NCBI GenBank assembly: GCA_963169195.1
Contig: CAUJDN010000105.1
Location: 1 to 64,000 of the forward strand
Reading direction: 5' to 3'
Origin: Acidobacteriota bacterium
Lineage (GTDB): Bacteria > Acidobacteriota > Vicinamibacteria > Vicinamibacterales > UBA2999
DNA: 64,000 nt
Shown: one piece after another, positions 26,871 through 36,349 of the stretch
Position numbering within the stretch: position 1 is the first letter of the stretch
How the letters are laid out: each line of letters begins with the position of its first letter
Translations under genes and position numbers: made by a program
Notes under the pieces: model-generated
The model's database searches: none
Told to the model about the DNA's origin: nothing
What the model saw: the letters and a program-made list of their open reading frames with translations, nothing else

Positions 26871-28454
26871 TCACGTCTCACGCCCGATGTCGTGCGGGAG
26901 CTGCCGCAGCTTGAACCGTTGCGTCTTTCCCGTCGCCGTCTTCGGCAGGTCCGACAGGAAGCGAACCCACCGCGGTCGCTTGTACTCGGCCAGGCGCGAC
27001 CGCACCCACTGCTGCAGCTCGACCGCCAGATCGGGGCTGCCCTCGACGCCCGGGCGCAGCACGACGTAGGCGGCGGGCTTCACCAGCCGATCGTGATCCG
27101 CGTGCCCCGCCACGGCGCACTCCTTCACCGCCGGATGCTCCAGCAGGGTGTTCTCCACCTCGACGGGGCTCACCCAGATCCCGCCCACCTTCAGCATGTC
27201 GTCCGAGCGGCCTGCGTACCAGAAGTACCCGTCCTCGTCCTGGTGGTACTTGTCACCCGTACGAATCCAGTGGCCCTCGATGGTCGCCTTGGTCTTCTCG
27301 TGCTGGTTCCAGTAGTTCGTGCACGTCGAATCGCCCCTGATGAGCAGGTTGCCCACCTCGCCCGGCAGGACGGGATGCCCCTCGTCGTCCACGATGCGGG
27401 CCTCGTAGCCCTCGACGAGCAGCCCGCTCGAGCCCGGCCGCACGCGGCCGGCGCGATTCGAGATGAAGATGTGCAGCACCTCGGTGGACCCGATGCCGTC
27501 CAGGATCTCCACGCCGAAGCGCTCCCGGAACCGCTCGAACAGCACCGGCGGCAGCGCCTCGCCCGCCGACACGCCCTGGCGGATGCTGGACAGGTCGAAG
27601 TCCGGCCCGTCGTCCCGATGCTGGGCCAGGAGCATGCCGTAGTTGGTGGGGACCGAGAAGAACAGCGTGGGCCGGTGCCTCTCGATCACGGCGAAGACGT
27701 TGGCCGCCGCGGGCGCGCCGGGCCACAGGATGGTGGTGGCGCCGACGCCCAGCGGGCAGTAGCCGCCGTTGCCGAGGCCGTAGGCGAAGAACAGCTTGGC
27801 CACGCTGAAGCAGCGGTCCGCCTCCGACATGCCCAGCACGTTCCGGGCGTAGAGCTCCGTGCACACCCGCATGTCGTGCTGCAGGTGCACGCACCCCTTG
27901 GGCGCTCCCGTGCTTCCCGACGAGTACAGCCAGAACGCGGCATCGTCCTTCGAGGTCGGCTCGGCGTCGAACGCGGGCTGGCCGGCGGCGAGGAGGTCAT
28001 CGAGGTCGATCTGGCCTTCCCCCGCGTCGGCCGCTCCACCGGCCACGACCACGTGCCGCAGGCGCGGCCGGCGTTCCGGCGGGATTGCCGCGATCAGGTG
28101 CAGCAGGCCATCGCCCACCACGGCCACCCGCGCGCGCGAGTCGTTGAGCACGTACTCCACGTCGGCGGGGGTCCACAGCGTGTTCACCGGGACGGGCACG
28201 GCGCCGATCCTGATGGCGCCGAAGAAGACGTACAGGAACGCGGGGACATCCGGCATGAGGAGGACGACCCGTTCCTCCATGCGAAGGTCGACGCACGATC
28301 GAAGCCCGCTGCCGGCCCGGCTGACGAGCTCGGCCAGCTCGGCGTAGGTGACGCGCTGGTCGCCACACTCGATGGCCACCTTTGCGCCGCGGCCCTCCCG
28401 GAGGTGTCGGTCGATGAAGTAGTCGGCGGCGTTGAACGTGTCGGGGATGGCCAT
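26871..28454 (-). CDS. Benzoate-CoA-ligase-like acyl-CoA synthetase
   Basis: The 527-residue protein is an ANL-superfamily adenylating enzyme. Core motifs are YSSGSTGAPKGCVH (A3), TGDKYHQDEDGYFWYAGRSDDM (A7/A8) and the C-terminal lysine motif LPKTATGKTQRF (A10). The overall pattern, with a start like DTFNAADYFIDRHL and the segment ILDGIGSTEVLHIFISNR, resembles benzoate-CoA ligases that activate aromatic acids with ATP and CoA. No other aromatic degradation genes are in the window. Substrate could be benzoate or a related aryl or cyclic carboxylate. Confidence 0.85.
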   Translation of the reverse strand: MAIPDTFNAADYFIDRHLREGRGAKVAIECGDQRVTYAELAELVSRAGSGLRSCVDLRMEERVVLLMPDVPAFLYVFFGAIRIGAVPVPVNTLWTPADVEYVLNDSRARVAVVGDGLLHLIAAIPPERRPRLRHVVVAGGAADAGEGQIDLDDLLAAGQPAFDAEPTSKDDAAFWLYSSGSTGAPKGCVHLQHDMRVCTELYARNVLGMSEADRCFSVAKLFFAYGLGNGGYCPLGVGATTILWPGAPAAANVFAVIERHRPTLFFSVPTNYGMLLAQHRDDGPDFDLSSIRQGVSAGEALPPVLFERFRERFGVEILDGIGSTEVLHIFISNRAGRVRPGSSGLLVEGYEARIVDDEGHPVLPGEVGNLLIRGDSTCTNYWNQHEKTKATIEGHWIRTGDKYHQDEDGYFWYAGRSDDMLKVGGIWVSPVEVENTLLEHPAVKECAVAGHADHDRLVKPAAYVVLRPGVEGSPDLAVELQQWVRSRLAEYKRPRWVRFLSDLPKTATGKTQRFKLRQLPHDIGRET

Positions 28455-28461
28455 CGGCGGC

Positions 28462-28484
28462 TCGGGTCCGGGTATTGGACCCGA
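28462..28484. terminator. Hairpin downstream of the phosphodiesterase gene
   Basis: tcgggtcc and ggacccga form a perfect 8-bp stem with a 7-nt loop, placed between the end of the leftward pyrophosphatase-like gene and the start of the leftward ligase gene. Confidence 0.55.
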
Positions 28485-28518
28485 ACCCGGGCGCCTCGTG
28501 CAACCAGCCGGGCGCAGG

Positions 28519-29874
28519 CTACTTCAGCACGCCGACCATGGGAACCCCGTCGGCCGACGGCATCTCGAAGCCCAGCAGCCGCGCGATGGTGGGCGCGATG
28601 TCGATCTGACGCACGAGGGGCAGCGGCACGCCCGGGCGGATGCCGGCGCCTGACGCGATGAAGCCGGTGTGCATGCGGGGCTCCGACGGCAGGAACCCGT
28701 GGGCCCCTCGCCTCGTCGTCGCGACGAGCACGGCGTCGGCCGCCACGCCGTCCGAGACGTAATAGCCCTCGGCCGGTTCGATGAAGAACGCGGCGTCGGG
28801 ATACGCGCCGTAGGTGTCGAGTTCGGCCCGCGACACGACGCGGAAGATGCCGCGATAGCGCGACGCGGCCAGCTCGGTGAAGCGCCGCTCGACGCGTGCG
28901 GCCAGGGCGGTGTCCCCGGGATCCTTCAGGCGGATAGCGGTGGCGTGCGAAGCCGCCTGCCACTCGGCGACGCGCCCGCGCGCATCGGTCGTCAGCCACC
29001 CGCCCTCGCGCAGCACGACGTTCGGCTGGATGAGCGTGTGCACGCGCGAGAAGCCGTGATCGCCCGAGACGATGAAGGCGGTCCGCTCCCGGATGCCGGC
29101 CTCCTCCGTGGCGCGCACGATGGCGCCGACGTGCCCGTCGATCCGCTGGATGGCCTCCCGCGCCGCGGGCGAACCCGGGCCGTCGGCGTGCTGCGCCGAG
29201 TCGGTCTCCATCAGGTGGATCATCAGCAGGTTGGGCCGCTCCGTTCGGATGATGCGCGCGGCCACGGCGGCGGTGAAACGGTCGCGCTGCACGGCGATGC
29301 GGTTGTCGTTTCCACCGAAGCCCCCGAGGTCCTGCACCACCGCGTCCACCAGCCCCGGCGTGGAGTCCGCGCGCGCGCGCGCCAGCCACGTCGAGTCCGG
29401 CGGCGCCTGGTTCGACTCGGGGAACAGCACGTCGATCCCCGCACCCACCGTGACGGGCCACGACGCGCCCGCGGTCTTCAGCCCGCGCGCCTTCGCGAGG
29501 TCCCAGATGGCCGGCACCCTGATGGTCGCGTTCTCGAAGTACCAGCGCGTCGATCCGGCGGGCGGGTCGAACATCGTGTTGCTGACAATGCCGTGCCGCG
29601 CCGGGTTGGTGCCGGTGGCCAGCGACGTGTGCGAGGGATAGGTCATCGACGGGTGGCTGACGAGCACACCCTCCGCCGCCGAGCCCGTGTCGCAAAGCCC
29701 GATCAGGTTCGGCAGGTGCAGGCCCTCCCCCGAGGGATCCAGGTACATCGCGGGCCGGAACCCGTCGATGGAGATGACGATGACGTGGTCCGCCGGGCGC
29801 GGCTGGCCGGCGGGCACGCCTGCCGAGGCCAGCACGGCCAGGGCGCACGCCGCCAGCAGCGAGCGGCGCGTCAT
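28519..29874 (-). CDS. Exported alkaline-phosphatase-superfamily phosphodiesterase
   Basis: The 451-residue protein has a signal peptide (LLAACALAVLASAGVPAGQ) and metal-binding motifs of the type I phosphodiesterase/nucleotide pyrophosphatase family: VIVISIDGFRP (first Asp), MTYPSHTSLATGTNPARHGI (catalytic Thr and metal-site residues), HLMETDSAQHADGP, and FIVSGDHGFSRV. It probably hydrolyses nucleotide or phosphodiester substrates in the periplasm with two zinc ions. All main metal ligands appear present. It is followed, 10 nt after its start on the same strand, by the end of the DUF2934 gene, so they may be one transcript. Confidence 0.88.
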   Translation of the reverse strand: MTRRSLLAACALAVLASAGVPAGQPRPADHVIVISIDGFRPAMYLDPSGEGLHLPNLIGLCDTGSAAEGVLVSHPSMTYPSHTSLATGTNPARHGIVSNTMFDPPAGSTRWYFENATIRVPAIWDLAKARGLKTAGASWPVTVGAGIDVLFPESNQAPPDSTWLARARADSTPGLVDAVVQDLGGFGGNDNRIAVQRDRFTAAVAARIIRTERPNLLMIHLMETDSAQHADGPGSPAAREAIQRIDGHVGAIVRATEEAGIRERTAFIVSGDHGFSRVHTLIQPNVVLREGGWLTTDARGRVAEWQAASHATAIRLKDPGDTALAARVERRFTELAASRYRGIFRVVSRAELDTYGAYPDAAFFIEPAEGYYVSDGVAADAVLVATTRRGAHGFLPSEPRMHTGFIASGAGIRPGVPLPLVRQIDIAPTIARLLGFEMPSADGVPMVGVLK

Positions 29875-29883
29875 CCGGTGAAC

Positions 29884-30360
29884 CTACTCCGAGACCTGGG
29901 CGTCAGGCCTGAGCTCGCGCTCGGCCAGCAGCCAGAAGTCCACGTCGCTGCCGGCACCGCGGTGTTCGAGCGAAAGGAAGTAGGCGCGGACGCGGATCTC
30001 CTCGTCGCTGACAAGGCGGCGTGCCTGGGCGGGCTCGGGGGCGGCCGTCGCCGGGGCGCATGCCGAAGGCTCCCGCGTTTCGGGAGTGGCCGTGTCGGCC
30101 GCCGGCTTCCTCCGCACCGCCACACGCGGCGTACCGGCCGGGGCGGCCTTCTTCCCGCGAGCGGCCCCGGTCCTCTGGGGCTTTGTCGCCACCGGCACCG
30201 TGCTGGACGGGCCGGCCGACACCGGTGCCTGGCCGGCTGGTGCGGCCGCTGTGGCGGATCGGCGACGCGGTGCACGGGCGGCCGCGCTCGTCTGTTTCGG
30301 GACGCCGGAGGCTTCAGGAGAGGTCGAACGGCTTGAACGGGTTGGCTTCTTCGAGGTCAC
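29884..30360 (-). CDS. DUF2934-domain protein with long basic linker
   Basis: The 158-residue protein has a low-complexity N-terminal region rich in Ala, Pro, Thr, Arg and Lys (about residues 1-105) and a C-terminal DUF2934 domain (EIRVRAYFLSLEHRGAGSDV then DFWLLAERELR), a short helical motif of unknown function. The basic tail could bind nucleic acid. The GTG at 30360 was chosen; AAGGA lies about 10 nt upstream. It lies downstream of the efflux operon with 100 nt between. Confidence 0.75.
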   Translation of the reverse strand: MTSKKPTRSSRSTSPEASGVPKQTSAAARAPRRRSATAAAPAGQAPVSAGPSSTVPVATKPQRTGAARGKKAAPAGTPRVAVRRKPAADTATPETREPSACAPATAAPEPAQARRLVSDEEIRVRAYFLSLEHRGAGSDVDFWLLAERELRPDAQVSE

Positions 30361-30460
30361 GACGTGTTCGTCCTTGTACGGTGCTTGGGCGGTGCACAGA
30401 ATTGCCCACTGCGATCGTAGCACCTGGACGTCACGGGGTTGCAACGTCGGTTCTGGAGTC

Positions 30461-33400
30461 CTACGGGACCACCTGCACGCCCCGCGCCTCGAGCGTGGTG
30501 CCGGTCGCCCGGCGGAGCGACGCCGTCGCGGTGCTGAGGTCCGCCTGGGCCTGGATCTCGCGTGCCTGTGCCGTCACCAGGTCGGTCTGGCGCTGCAGGA
30601 CGAGGAACACGGTGGCCAGCCCCGCCTCGAACCGCCGGAGCTCGCTCTCGTACTGCTGCTGGGCCGACGCGCGTGCCACGCCGGCCGCCGCCACGCGCGC
30701 TTCGGCCGACCGCACCGCCTGCAGCGCGTTTCGCACGTCCGCCTCCACCGCCTGCGCCAGCTGCTCGCGCTGCCGCCGCAGCTGCGCCCCCGTCGTCTGC
30801 GCGATGGCCACGTTGGCCTCGGCCGCGCGGTTGGCCAGCGGCAGGCCGACGCGCAGGTCCAGGCGCGCCGTCGGATAGCGCGCGGCCCACAGCGCATCCA
30901 GCGACTGCCCCACGCCGCCGATGAACGCCGGGTTGAGCCCGTCGGCGATGGGACGGCCCGTCAGCGGGTTGAGCGCGCCCGACGCCGTGCCGGCCAGCCC
31001 GGCCAGCGTGTAGGTCCCGACGAGATCCACCTGCGGCCGCGCCTGATCGCGATAGAGGCGCCTCTCGATGGCATTGATGGCCTCGCTCACCTCCAGCTGC
31101 GCCAGCTCGGGCCTGTTCGCCATCGCCCTCGTCAGCGCATCCTCGAGGGTCAGGCTCACGGGGTCGGGGGCGATGGGCGTGGTCGGCCGGATCTGCCGGT
31201 TCCAGATGGCGTCGGCGCGGTCGGCGGCAATGAGCAGCTTCAACACGTTCTCGGCGCGCGTCACCAGCTCCTGCGCCGCGTAGACACTCTGCTCGAGCGT
31301 CGCCACCTGGGTCTCGGCCTCGACGATGTCGATGGGCGCGAGCAGGCCCTGTTCGGCACGCCGGCGGTTGCTCTCCACCTGGCGCCGCGCCTGGTCCAGC
31401 GCCTGGCGCTGGACGTCCAGGTTGCGGACCGCGAAGCCCAGACTCCAGTAGGCCTGCTCGACGCCGGCGACGGCGTCCATCGCGCGCTGCCGGAGCTGGG
31501 CGCCCGACAGGTCCTCCGACCGGCTCGCGATTTCGATCTGCGCGCGAGCCGCGTCGATCTCGCGGCCGCGGAGGAGCGGCTGCGTGTAGCGGGCCGACAC
31601 GTTGGTCGCGAACTGCGGCGTGAGCGTCGTGAACGGATTGTCGTTGGTGAGGCGCGCGCTCGAGAACGTGACATCGTACGAGGCGCCGGCCCACTTCGAC
31701 AGGCCCCGCACCCCGGCGTTCGACACCCAGCCCGTCGTCGTGAGCTGGCCGTTCTCGCCCCCGGTGAAGAGCGACGCCTGCGGCGTCACCGCACGCTCGT
31801 ACGAGGTGCCGCCGAAGACAATCGCGTCGTAGGCGCCGCGGGCCCCGAACGTTCGCGATCCGGCCGCTTCCGTGCCCAACCGCGCAATGACGATGTCGGC
31901 GTTGTTCGCCAGCGCCCGGGCGACGGCGTCGTCGAGCGACAGGTCGGTGATGTCGGCCGTGACACCCACGCGCGCGGGCACGGCCGCGCGCGTCAGCTCC
32001 GCCCGGGGCGCCGCGACCTGCGCGCGCGCCGGCGCCGGCGCCAGCACGGCGAGCGACAGCAGCGCGGCGGTGGAGCCGGCGGCCGCGGCGCCGCGCCCGG
32101 GCGCGATCGCCCGCAGCCGCCGCCACGGCGACCACTGCCCCAGATCCTCGAAGAGCGAATAGAACACGGGGACGGCGAGCAGCGTGAGCAGCAGGCACAG
32201 GGTCTGGCCGCCGGCCACCAGCAGCCCGATGGACCGGTTGGTGGCCGCGCCGGGCCCGCTGCCCCAGATGAGCGGCAGCATGCCCGCGACCAGCGCGATC
32301 GTCGTCATCAGGATGGGCCGCAGGCGGTTGCGGTTCGCCTGGATGATGGCGTCGTATCGCGGCATCCCCTGCTGCCGCAACTCCAGCGTGTGATCGATCT
32401 GCAGAATCGCGTTCTTCTTCACGATGCCGAAGAGCAGCAGCAGGCCGAGGATGGAGAAGATGTTGAGCCGCTGCCCGAACATCGCCGTCGTCAGCAGCCC
32501 GAACGGCACGGCCAGCGGCAGCGTGAGCAGGATGGTCACCGGGTGGATGAACGACTCGAACTGCGCCGCCAGCACCATGTACATGAAGATGAACGACAGC
32601 AGCACCGCGGTGGCGAACGCCGTGCCGGCGCGCTGCAGCTCGCGCGACTGTCCCGTCACGGACGCCGCGTAGCCCGGCTCCATGCCGAGGGCGGCGGTGG
32701 CGGCTTCGATGGCGGCCAGCCCCACCGACTGCGATCCGCCCGGCGGCACGTTGGCCAGCAGCGTCACCTGCCGCTCGCGGTTGAGCCGATCGATGCTCGC
32801 CGGCGCGGTGCCCGCCTGCAGGCGGACCACGCTGGCGAGCGGAACGGTCAGTCCGCCCGCCGCCGAGACCGTCATGCGCCGCAGGCTCTCCGCGTCGCGC
32901 CGGAACGCGCCCTGCCCGCGCAGGACGACGTCGAACTGGTCACGTCCCTGGTTGAAGGTGGTCACCTCCTGGCCGGCCATCATGATGTTGAGCGTCTCCG
33001 AGATGGCGGCCACGCTGACGCCGAGATCTGCCGCACGCTGCCGGTCGATCTCGACCCGCAGCTCGGGCTTGCCGGGCAGCAGCGTGCGGTCCACGTCCAC
33101 CAGGTTCGGGTTGGCGCGCATGGCCTCCATCAGCTTCGAGGAGTACGCGTCCAGCATCGCGATGTCGGGCCCGGACAGCACGTACTGGACGGCCGCGTTG
33201 CGAAAGCCTCCACCGCCGACGGCCGCCACCGGCTGCACCGAGGTCGTGAGGTCCTTCGGGTACGTGGCGACGATCTCGCGCGCCTGCCGGATGAGCTCGG
33301 CCTGCGAGCGCTCGCGATCCCCGATGGGCACCAGGCGCACGAACGTCGTGCCGCTGTTCACCACCTGCTGCGTGCCGAAGCCCGCGATGCTCAAGGTGTT

Positions 33401-35185
33401 CTGCACGCCCGGCATCTCCCGGATGTCCCGGGCGATGCGCTCCATCACCGACTGTGTCGCCGCGAGGCTGGTGCCCTCCGGCGCGCGCATTGTGATCTCG
33501 AACTGCGACTCGTCTTCCTCGGGAATGAAGTTGATGCCGGCCATCATCGCCAGCGGCGCGATGGAGAGCACCGTCGCGATCGAGAGGCCCACGATGGCCC
33601 AGCGATGGGCCATCGACCACGTCAGCATCCTCGTGTAGCCGCGGTCGATGGGGCGGTACCACCACGACTCCTTCGTCGAGTGTCCCCCGTCGCCCCCCGC
33701 GCCGGCGTGCGGCTTGATCCAGCGCGCCGCCAGCATCGGCGTCAGCGTGAACGAGACCAGGAGGCTGATGGCGATGGCCGCCGCCGCCGTCAGACCGAAC
33801 GACGACATGAAGCGCCCGACGATACCGCTCATGAAGCCCACCGGGACGAACACCGCCAGCAGCGACAGCGTGGTGGCCATGACGGCCAGCCCGATCTCGC
33901 GCGTGCCCTCGATGGCCGCCTGGAAGGGGGACATGCCCTTCTCCTCCACGAACCGGTAGATGTTCTCCAGCACCACGATGGCGTCGTCGATGACGACGCC
34001 CACCATGAGCGTCAGCGCCAGCATCGTCATCTGGTTGAGGGTGTAGCCGAGCACCGCCATCAGGGCGAAGGCGCCGACGATGGAGACCGGGATGGCGATG
34101 GCCGCGATCACGGTCGAGCGGAGGTTGCCCAGGAAGACGAGCACGACGAGGGCCGCGAAGATGCCGCCGAGGACGAGGTGCTCCTCGATGGCGGCCAGCG
34201 AACGGTTGATGAACTCGGACTGGTCGCGGATGAGGCTGACCGAGAAGTCCCCCGGCAGGAGCGGCTGGATCTCGGCCATGCGCTCCTTCACGGCCGCGGC
34301 CACCGCGGCGGTGTTCGTGCCCGACTGCTTGCGCACCGCCACCACCACGGCCGGCCGGCCGTCCAGCATCGCCGCCGAGCGCGGCTCCTCGCCGGCGTCC
34401 TCGACGGTGCCGACGTCGCGGATGCGGATCGGATAGCCGTCACGCGTCCTGATGGTCACGTTGGCGAACTGCCCCGCGTCCACGAGGCGGCCGAGGGTCC
34501 GGACCGTCACCTCGCGCGCGCCTTCCTCCACGCGCCCGCCCGGCAGCTCCAGGTTCTGCGTGCGCAGCGCCTGCGCGACGTCGCCCACCGTGAGGTTGTA
34601 GGCCCGCAGCCGGTCCGGATTCACCGAGACGTGAATCTCGCGCCGCCGGCCGCCGTAGATGAGCACCTCGCCCACGCCGTTGATCGACTCGAGGCGTTCC
34701 TCGAGCACGTTCTCGACGATGGTGTTCACCTCGATCGACCCGCGCGGCGCACCCACGGCGTACATCAGGATGGGCGCCGCATCGGGGTCGAGCTTCTGGA
34801 CGATGGGCGACTCGGCCGTCTCGGGCAGCTGCGCCAGCACCAGGTTCACCTTGTCGCGCACCTCCTGGGCCGCGACGTCCACGTCCTTCGTCATCGCGAA
34901 GGTGATGTTCACCATCGACAGGCTCTCGAGCGATGTCGAGCGCAGCTCGTCGATGCCCGAGATGGTGTTGACCGCGCCCTCGATGACGTCGGTGATCTCG
35001 GTCTCGACCTGCTCGGGCGCGGCGCCGGGATTCGTGGTGATGACGCTGATGATCGGGAAATCGACGTTCGGGAAGCGGTCCACGCCCAGCGTCCGGACCG
35101 AGAAGGCGCCGACCACCGTCAGCGCCAGCATCAGCATGGTGGCGAAGACGGGCCGGCGGACGCAGATCTCAGCAAGCTTCTGCAT
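30461..35185 (-). CDS. Natural fusion of an RND efflux pump and a TolC-like outer-membrane protein
   Basis: One uninterrupted frame of 1574 codons. Residues 1 to about 1025 are a complete AcrB/MexB-type RND permease (start LAEICVRRPVFATMLMLALT, helix-4 motif DDAIVVLEN near 400, last helix LLAVPVFYSLFEDL). A short basic linker (GQWSPWRRLRAIAPGRG) is followed by a hydrophobic stretch ending APAPARAQ, which has every mark of a signal peptide with cleavage before Gln1056. Residues 1056-1574 are a TolC-like protein with two OEP repeats (YTQPLLRGREIDAARAQIEI, ANRPELAQLEVSEAINAIER). No stop codon or start signal separates the halves. The upstream MFP gene has 6 nt between its stop and this ATG. Either the product is cut by signal peptidase to give pump and channel, or the stop codon of the pump has been lost. 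Confidence 0.9.
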   Translation of the reverse strand: MQKLAEICVRRPVFATMLMLALTVVGAFSVRTLGVDRFPNVDFPIISVITTNPGAAPEQVETEITDVIEGAVNTISGIDELRSTSLESLSMVNITFAMTKDVDVAAQEVRDKVNLVLAQLPETAESPIVQKLDPDAAPILMYAVGAPRGSIEVNTIVENVLEERLESINGVGEVLIYGGRRREIHVSVNPDRLRAYNLTVGDVAQALRTQNLELPGGRVEEGAREVTVRTLGRLVDAGQFANVTIRTRDGYPIRIRDVGTVEDAGEEPRSAAMLDGRPAVVVAVRKQSGTNTAAVAAAVKERMAEIQPLLPGDFSVSLIRDQSEFINRSLAAIEEHLVLGGIFAALVVLVFLGNLRSTVIAAIAIPVSIVGAFALMAVLGYTLNQMTMLALTLMVGVVIDDAIVVLENIYRFVEEKGMSPFQAAIEGTREIGLAVMATTLSLLAVFVPVGFMSGIVGRFMSSFGLTAAAAIAISLLVSFTLTPMLAARWIKPHAGAGGDGGHSTKESWWYRPIDRGYTRMLTWSMAHRWAIVGLSIATVLSIAPLAMMAGINFIPEEDESQFEITMRAPEGTSLAATQSVMERIARDIREMPGVQNTLSIAGFGTQQVVNSGTTFVRLVPIGDRERSQAELIRQAREIVATYPKDLTTSVQPVAAVGGGGFRNAAVQYVLSGPDIAMLDAYSSKLMEAMRANPNLVDVDRTLLPGKPELRVEIDRQRAADLGVSVAAISETLNIMMAGQEVTTFNQGRDQFDVVLRGQGAFRRDAESLRRMTVSAAGGLTVPLASVVRLQAGTAPASIDRLNRERQVTLLANVPPGGSQSVGLAAIEAATAALGMEPGYAASVTGQSRELQRAGTAFATAVLLSFIFMYMVLAAQFESFIHPVTILLTLPLAVPFGLLTTAMFGQRLNIFSILGLLLLFGIVKKNAILQIDHTLELRQQGMPRYDAIIQANRNRLRPILMTTIALVAGMLPLIWGSGPGAATNRSIGLLVAGGQTLCLLLTLLAVPVFYSLFEDLGQWSPWRRLRAIAPGRGAAAAGSTAALLSLAVLAPAPARAQVAAPRAELTRAAVPARVGVTADITDLSLDDAVARALANNADIVIARLGTEAAGSRTFGARGAYDAIVFGGTSYERAVTPQASLFTGGENGQLTTTGWVSNAGVRGLSKWAGASYDVTFSSARLTNDNPFTTLTPQFATNVSARYTQPLLRGREIDAARAQIEIASRSEDLSGAQLRQRAMDAVAGVEQAYWSLGFAVRNLDVQRQALDQARRQVESNRRRAEQGLLAPIDIVEAETQVATLEQSVYAAQELVTRAENVLKLLIAADRADAIWNRQIRPTTPIAPDPVSLTLEDALTRAMANRPELAQLEVSEAINAIERRLYRDQARPQVDLVGTYTLAGLAGTASGALNPLTGRPIADGLNPAFIGGVGQSLDALWAARYPTARLDLRVGLPLANRAAEANVAIAQTTGAQLRRQREQLAQAVEADVRNALQAVRSAEARVAAAGVARASAQQQYESELRRFEAGLATVFLVLQRQTDLVTAQAREIQAQADLSTATASLRRATGTTLEARGVQVVP

Positions 35186-35191
35186 GGCGCG

Positions 35192-36349
35192 TCACCGGGA
35201 GACGGGGCGCACCGCCGCCCCGTCGAAGAGCTGTTCGAGCCCGCTGACGACCACCTGGTCGCCGGCCGAGACGCCCGAGAGAATCCGCACCTGGCCGTCG
35301 GGCTGGACGGCCGGCTGCACGACGCGCAGCCGGGCCGCGGCGTCGGACACCGTGAAGACCCGGAACGAGTTGGTGTTGGGATCGTCCACGATCGCGTCTC
35401 GCGGCACGAAGAGGCCGCGCTCGGTCGCCCCCAGCGCCACCTGCGCCGTGGCGAACATGCCGCTCCGGATGGCGCCCTCGGGGTTCGCAATCATGGCCTC
35501 CACGATGGTGGCGCGGGTGGCGGGGTCGAGCGCGGGATTGATGGCCGTCACCGTGCCGTCGAATGGCCGATGGCCCAGCGCCTCGGCCGTCGCGCGCACG
35601 GACTGTCCCACCCGCAGGCCCGCCGCCTCGAGCTCGGGCACCTGCAGGCGCAGCCGGATCGGGTCGAGCTTCATCACAGTGGCCACCGTGGAGCTCGTCG
35701 AGACGTACTCGCCCACCGCCGCCGGCCGCTCGGTGATGAAGCCGCCAAACGGCGCGCGGATGGTGGTGTCGTCCAGCGCCTTCTGCGCCAGCGCCACGCG
35801 CGACCGCGCGTCGGCGATGGCGGCCTCGGCCGTGGCGACGCCCTGCCGCGTCGTGGCCGCCTCGGTGGCAGCTTGCTCCTGCAGCGTGCGCGAGACGTCG
35901 CCCGTCGCCAGCAGCGAGTCGTACCGCGCGGCGGTGGCCCGCGCCAGGTTGTACCGCTCGCGCGCCTGCGCCGCGGCCGCCTCGGCCTGCAGCAGCCCCG
36001 CGCGGGCCTGCTCGAGGCGCAGCGTGGCATCCTCGGGCTTGAGGCGTGCAATCACCGAACCGGCCGCGACCCGGTCGCCGATGTCGACCGGCGTGGCCGC
36101 GACGATGCCGGCGATCTCCGGTGCGACGTTCGAGACCTCGTCGGCCACGAACGCGCCGGTGGCCTGCACCACCAGCGGCACTTCGCGCTCGGCCACGGCG
36201 GTGGTCGTGACGTCGATGGGATGGCCGGGTGTGCCCGGCGTGGCGGCCTCGGCCACGCTGGACGAGGGGCGGGACGTGCTGCAGGCGGTGAGGCTGGCGG
36301 CAAGGCCCGCCACGACCACGAAGAGGAAAGGACGAGCGCGTCTAGTCAC
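35192..36349 (-). CDS. RND efflux periplasmic adaptor (membrane fusion protein), lipoprotein
   Basis: The 385-residue protein begins with a lipoprotein signal (FLFVVVAGLAASLTACS). It has the lipoyl halves of an HlyD-type adaptor (VAPEIAGIVAATPVDIGDRV and TTIRAPFGGFITERPAAVGE), a long coiled-coil hairpin and a C-terminal barrel (VPRDAIVDDPNTNSFRVFTV). The GTG at 36349 overlaps the stop of the TetR gene by 8 nt and starts directly before the signal peptide, so longer versions were rejected. It partners the fused RND-TolC protein. Confidence 0.9.
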   Translation of the reverse strand: MTRRARPFLFVVVAGLAASLTACSTSRPSSSVAEAATPGTPGHPIDVTTTAVAEREVPLVVQATGAFVADEVSNVAPEIAGIVAATPVDIGDRVAAGSVIARLKPEDATLRLEQARAGLLQAEAAAAQARERYNLARATAARYDSLLATGDVSRTLQEQAATEAATTRQGVATAEAAIADARSRVALAQKALDDTTIRAPFGGFITERPAAVGEYVSTSSTVATVMKLDPIRLRLQVPELEAAGLRVGQSVRATAEALGHRPFDGTVTAINPALDPATRATIVEAMIANPEGAIRSGMFATAQVALGATERGLFVPRDAIVDDPNTNSFRVFTVSDAAARLRVVQPAVQPDGQVRILSGVSAGDQVVVSGLEQLFDGAAVRPVSR

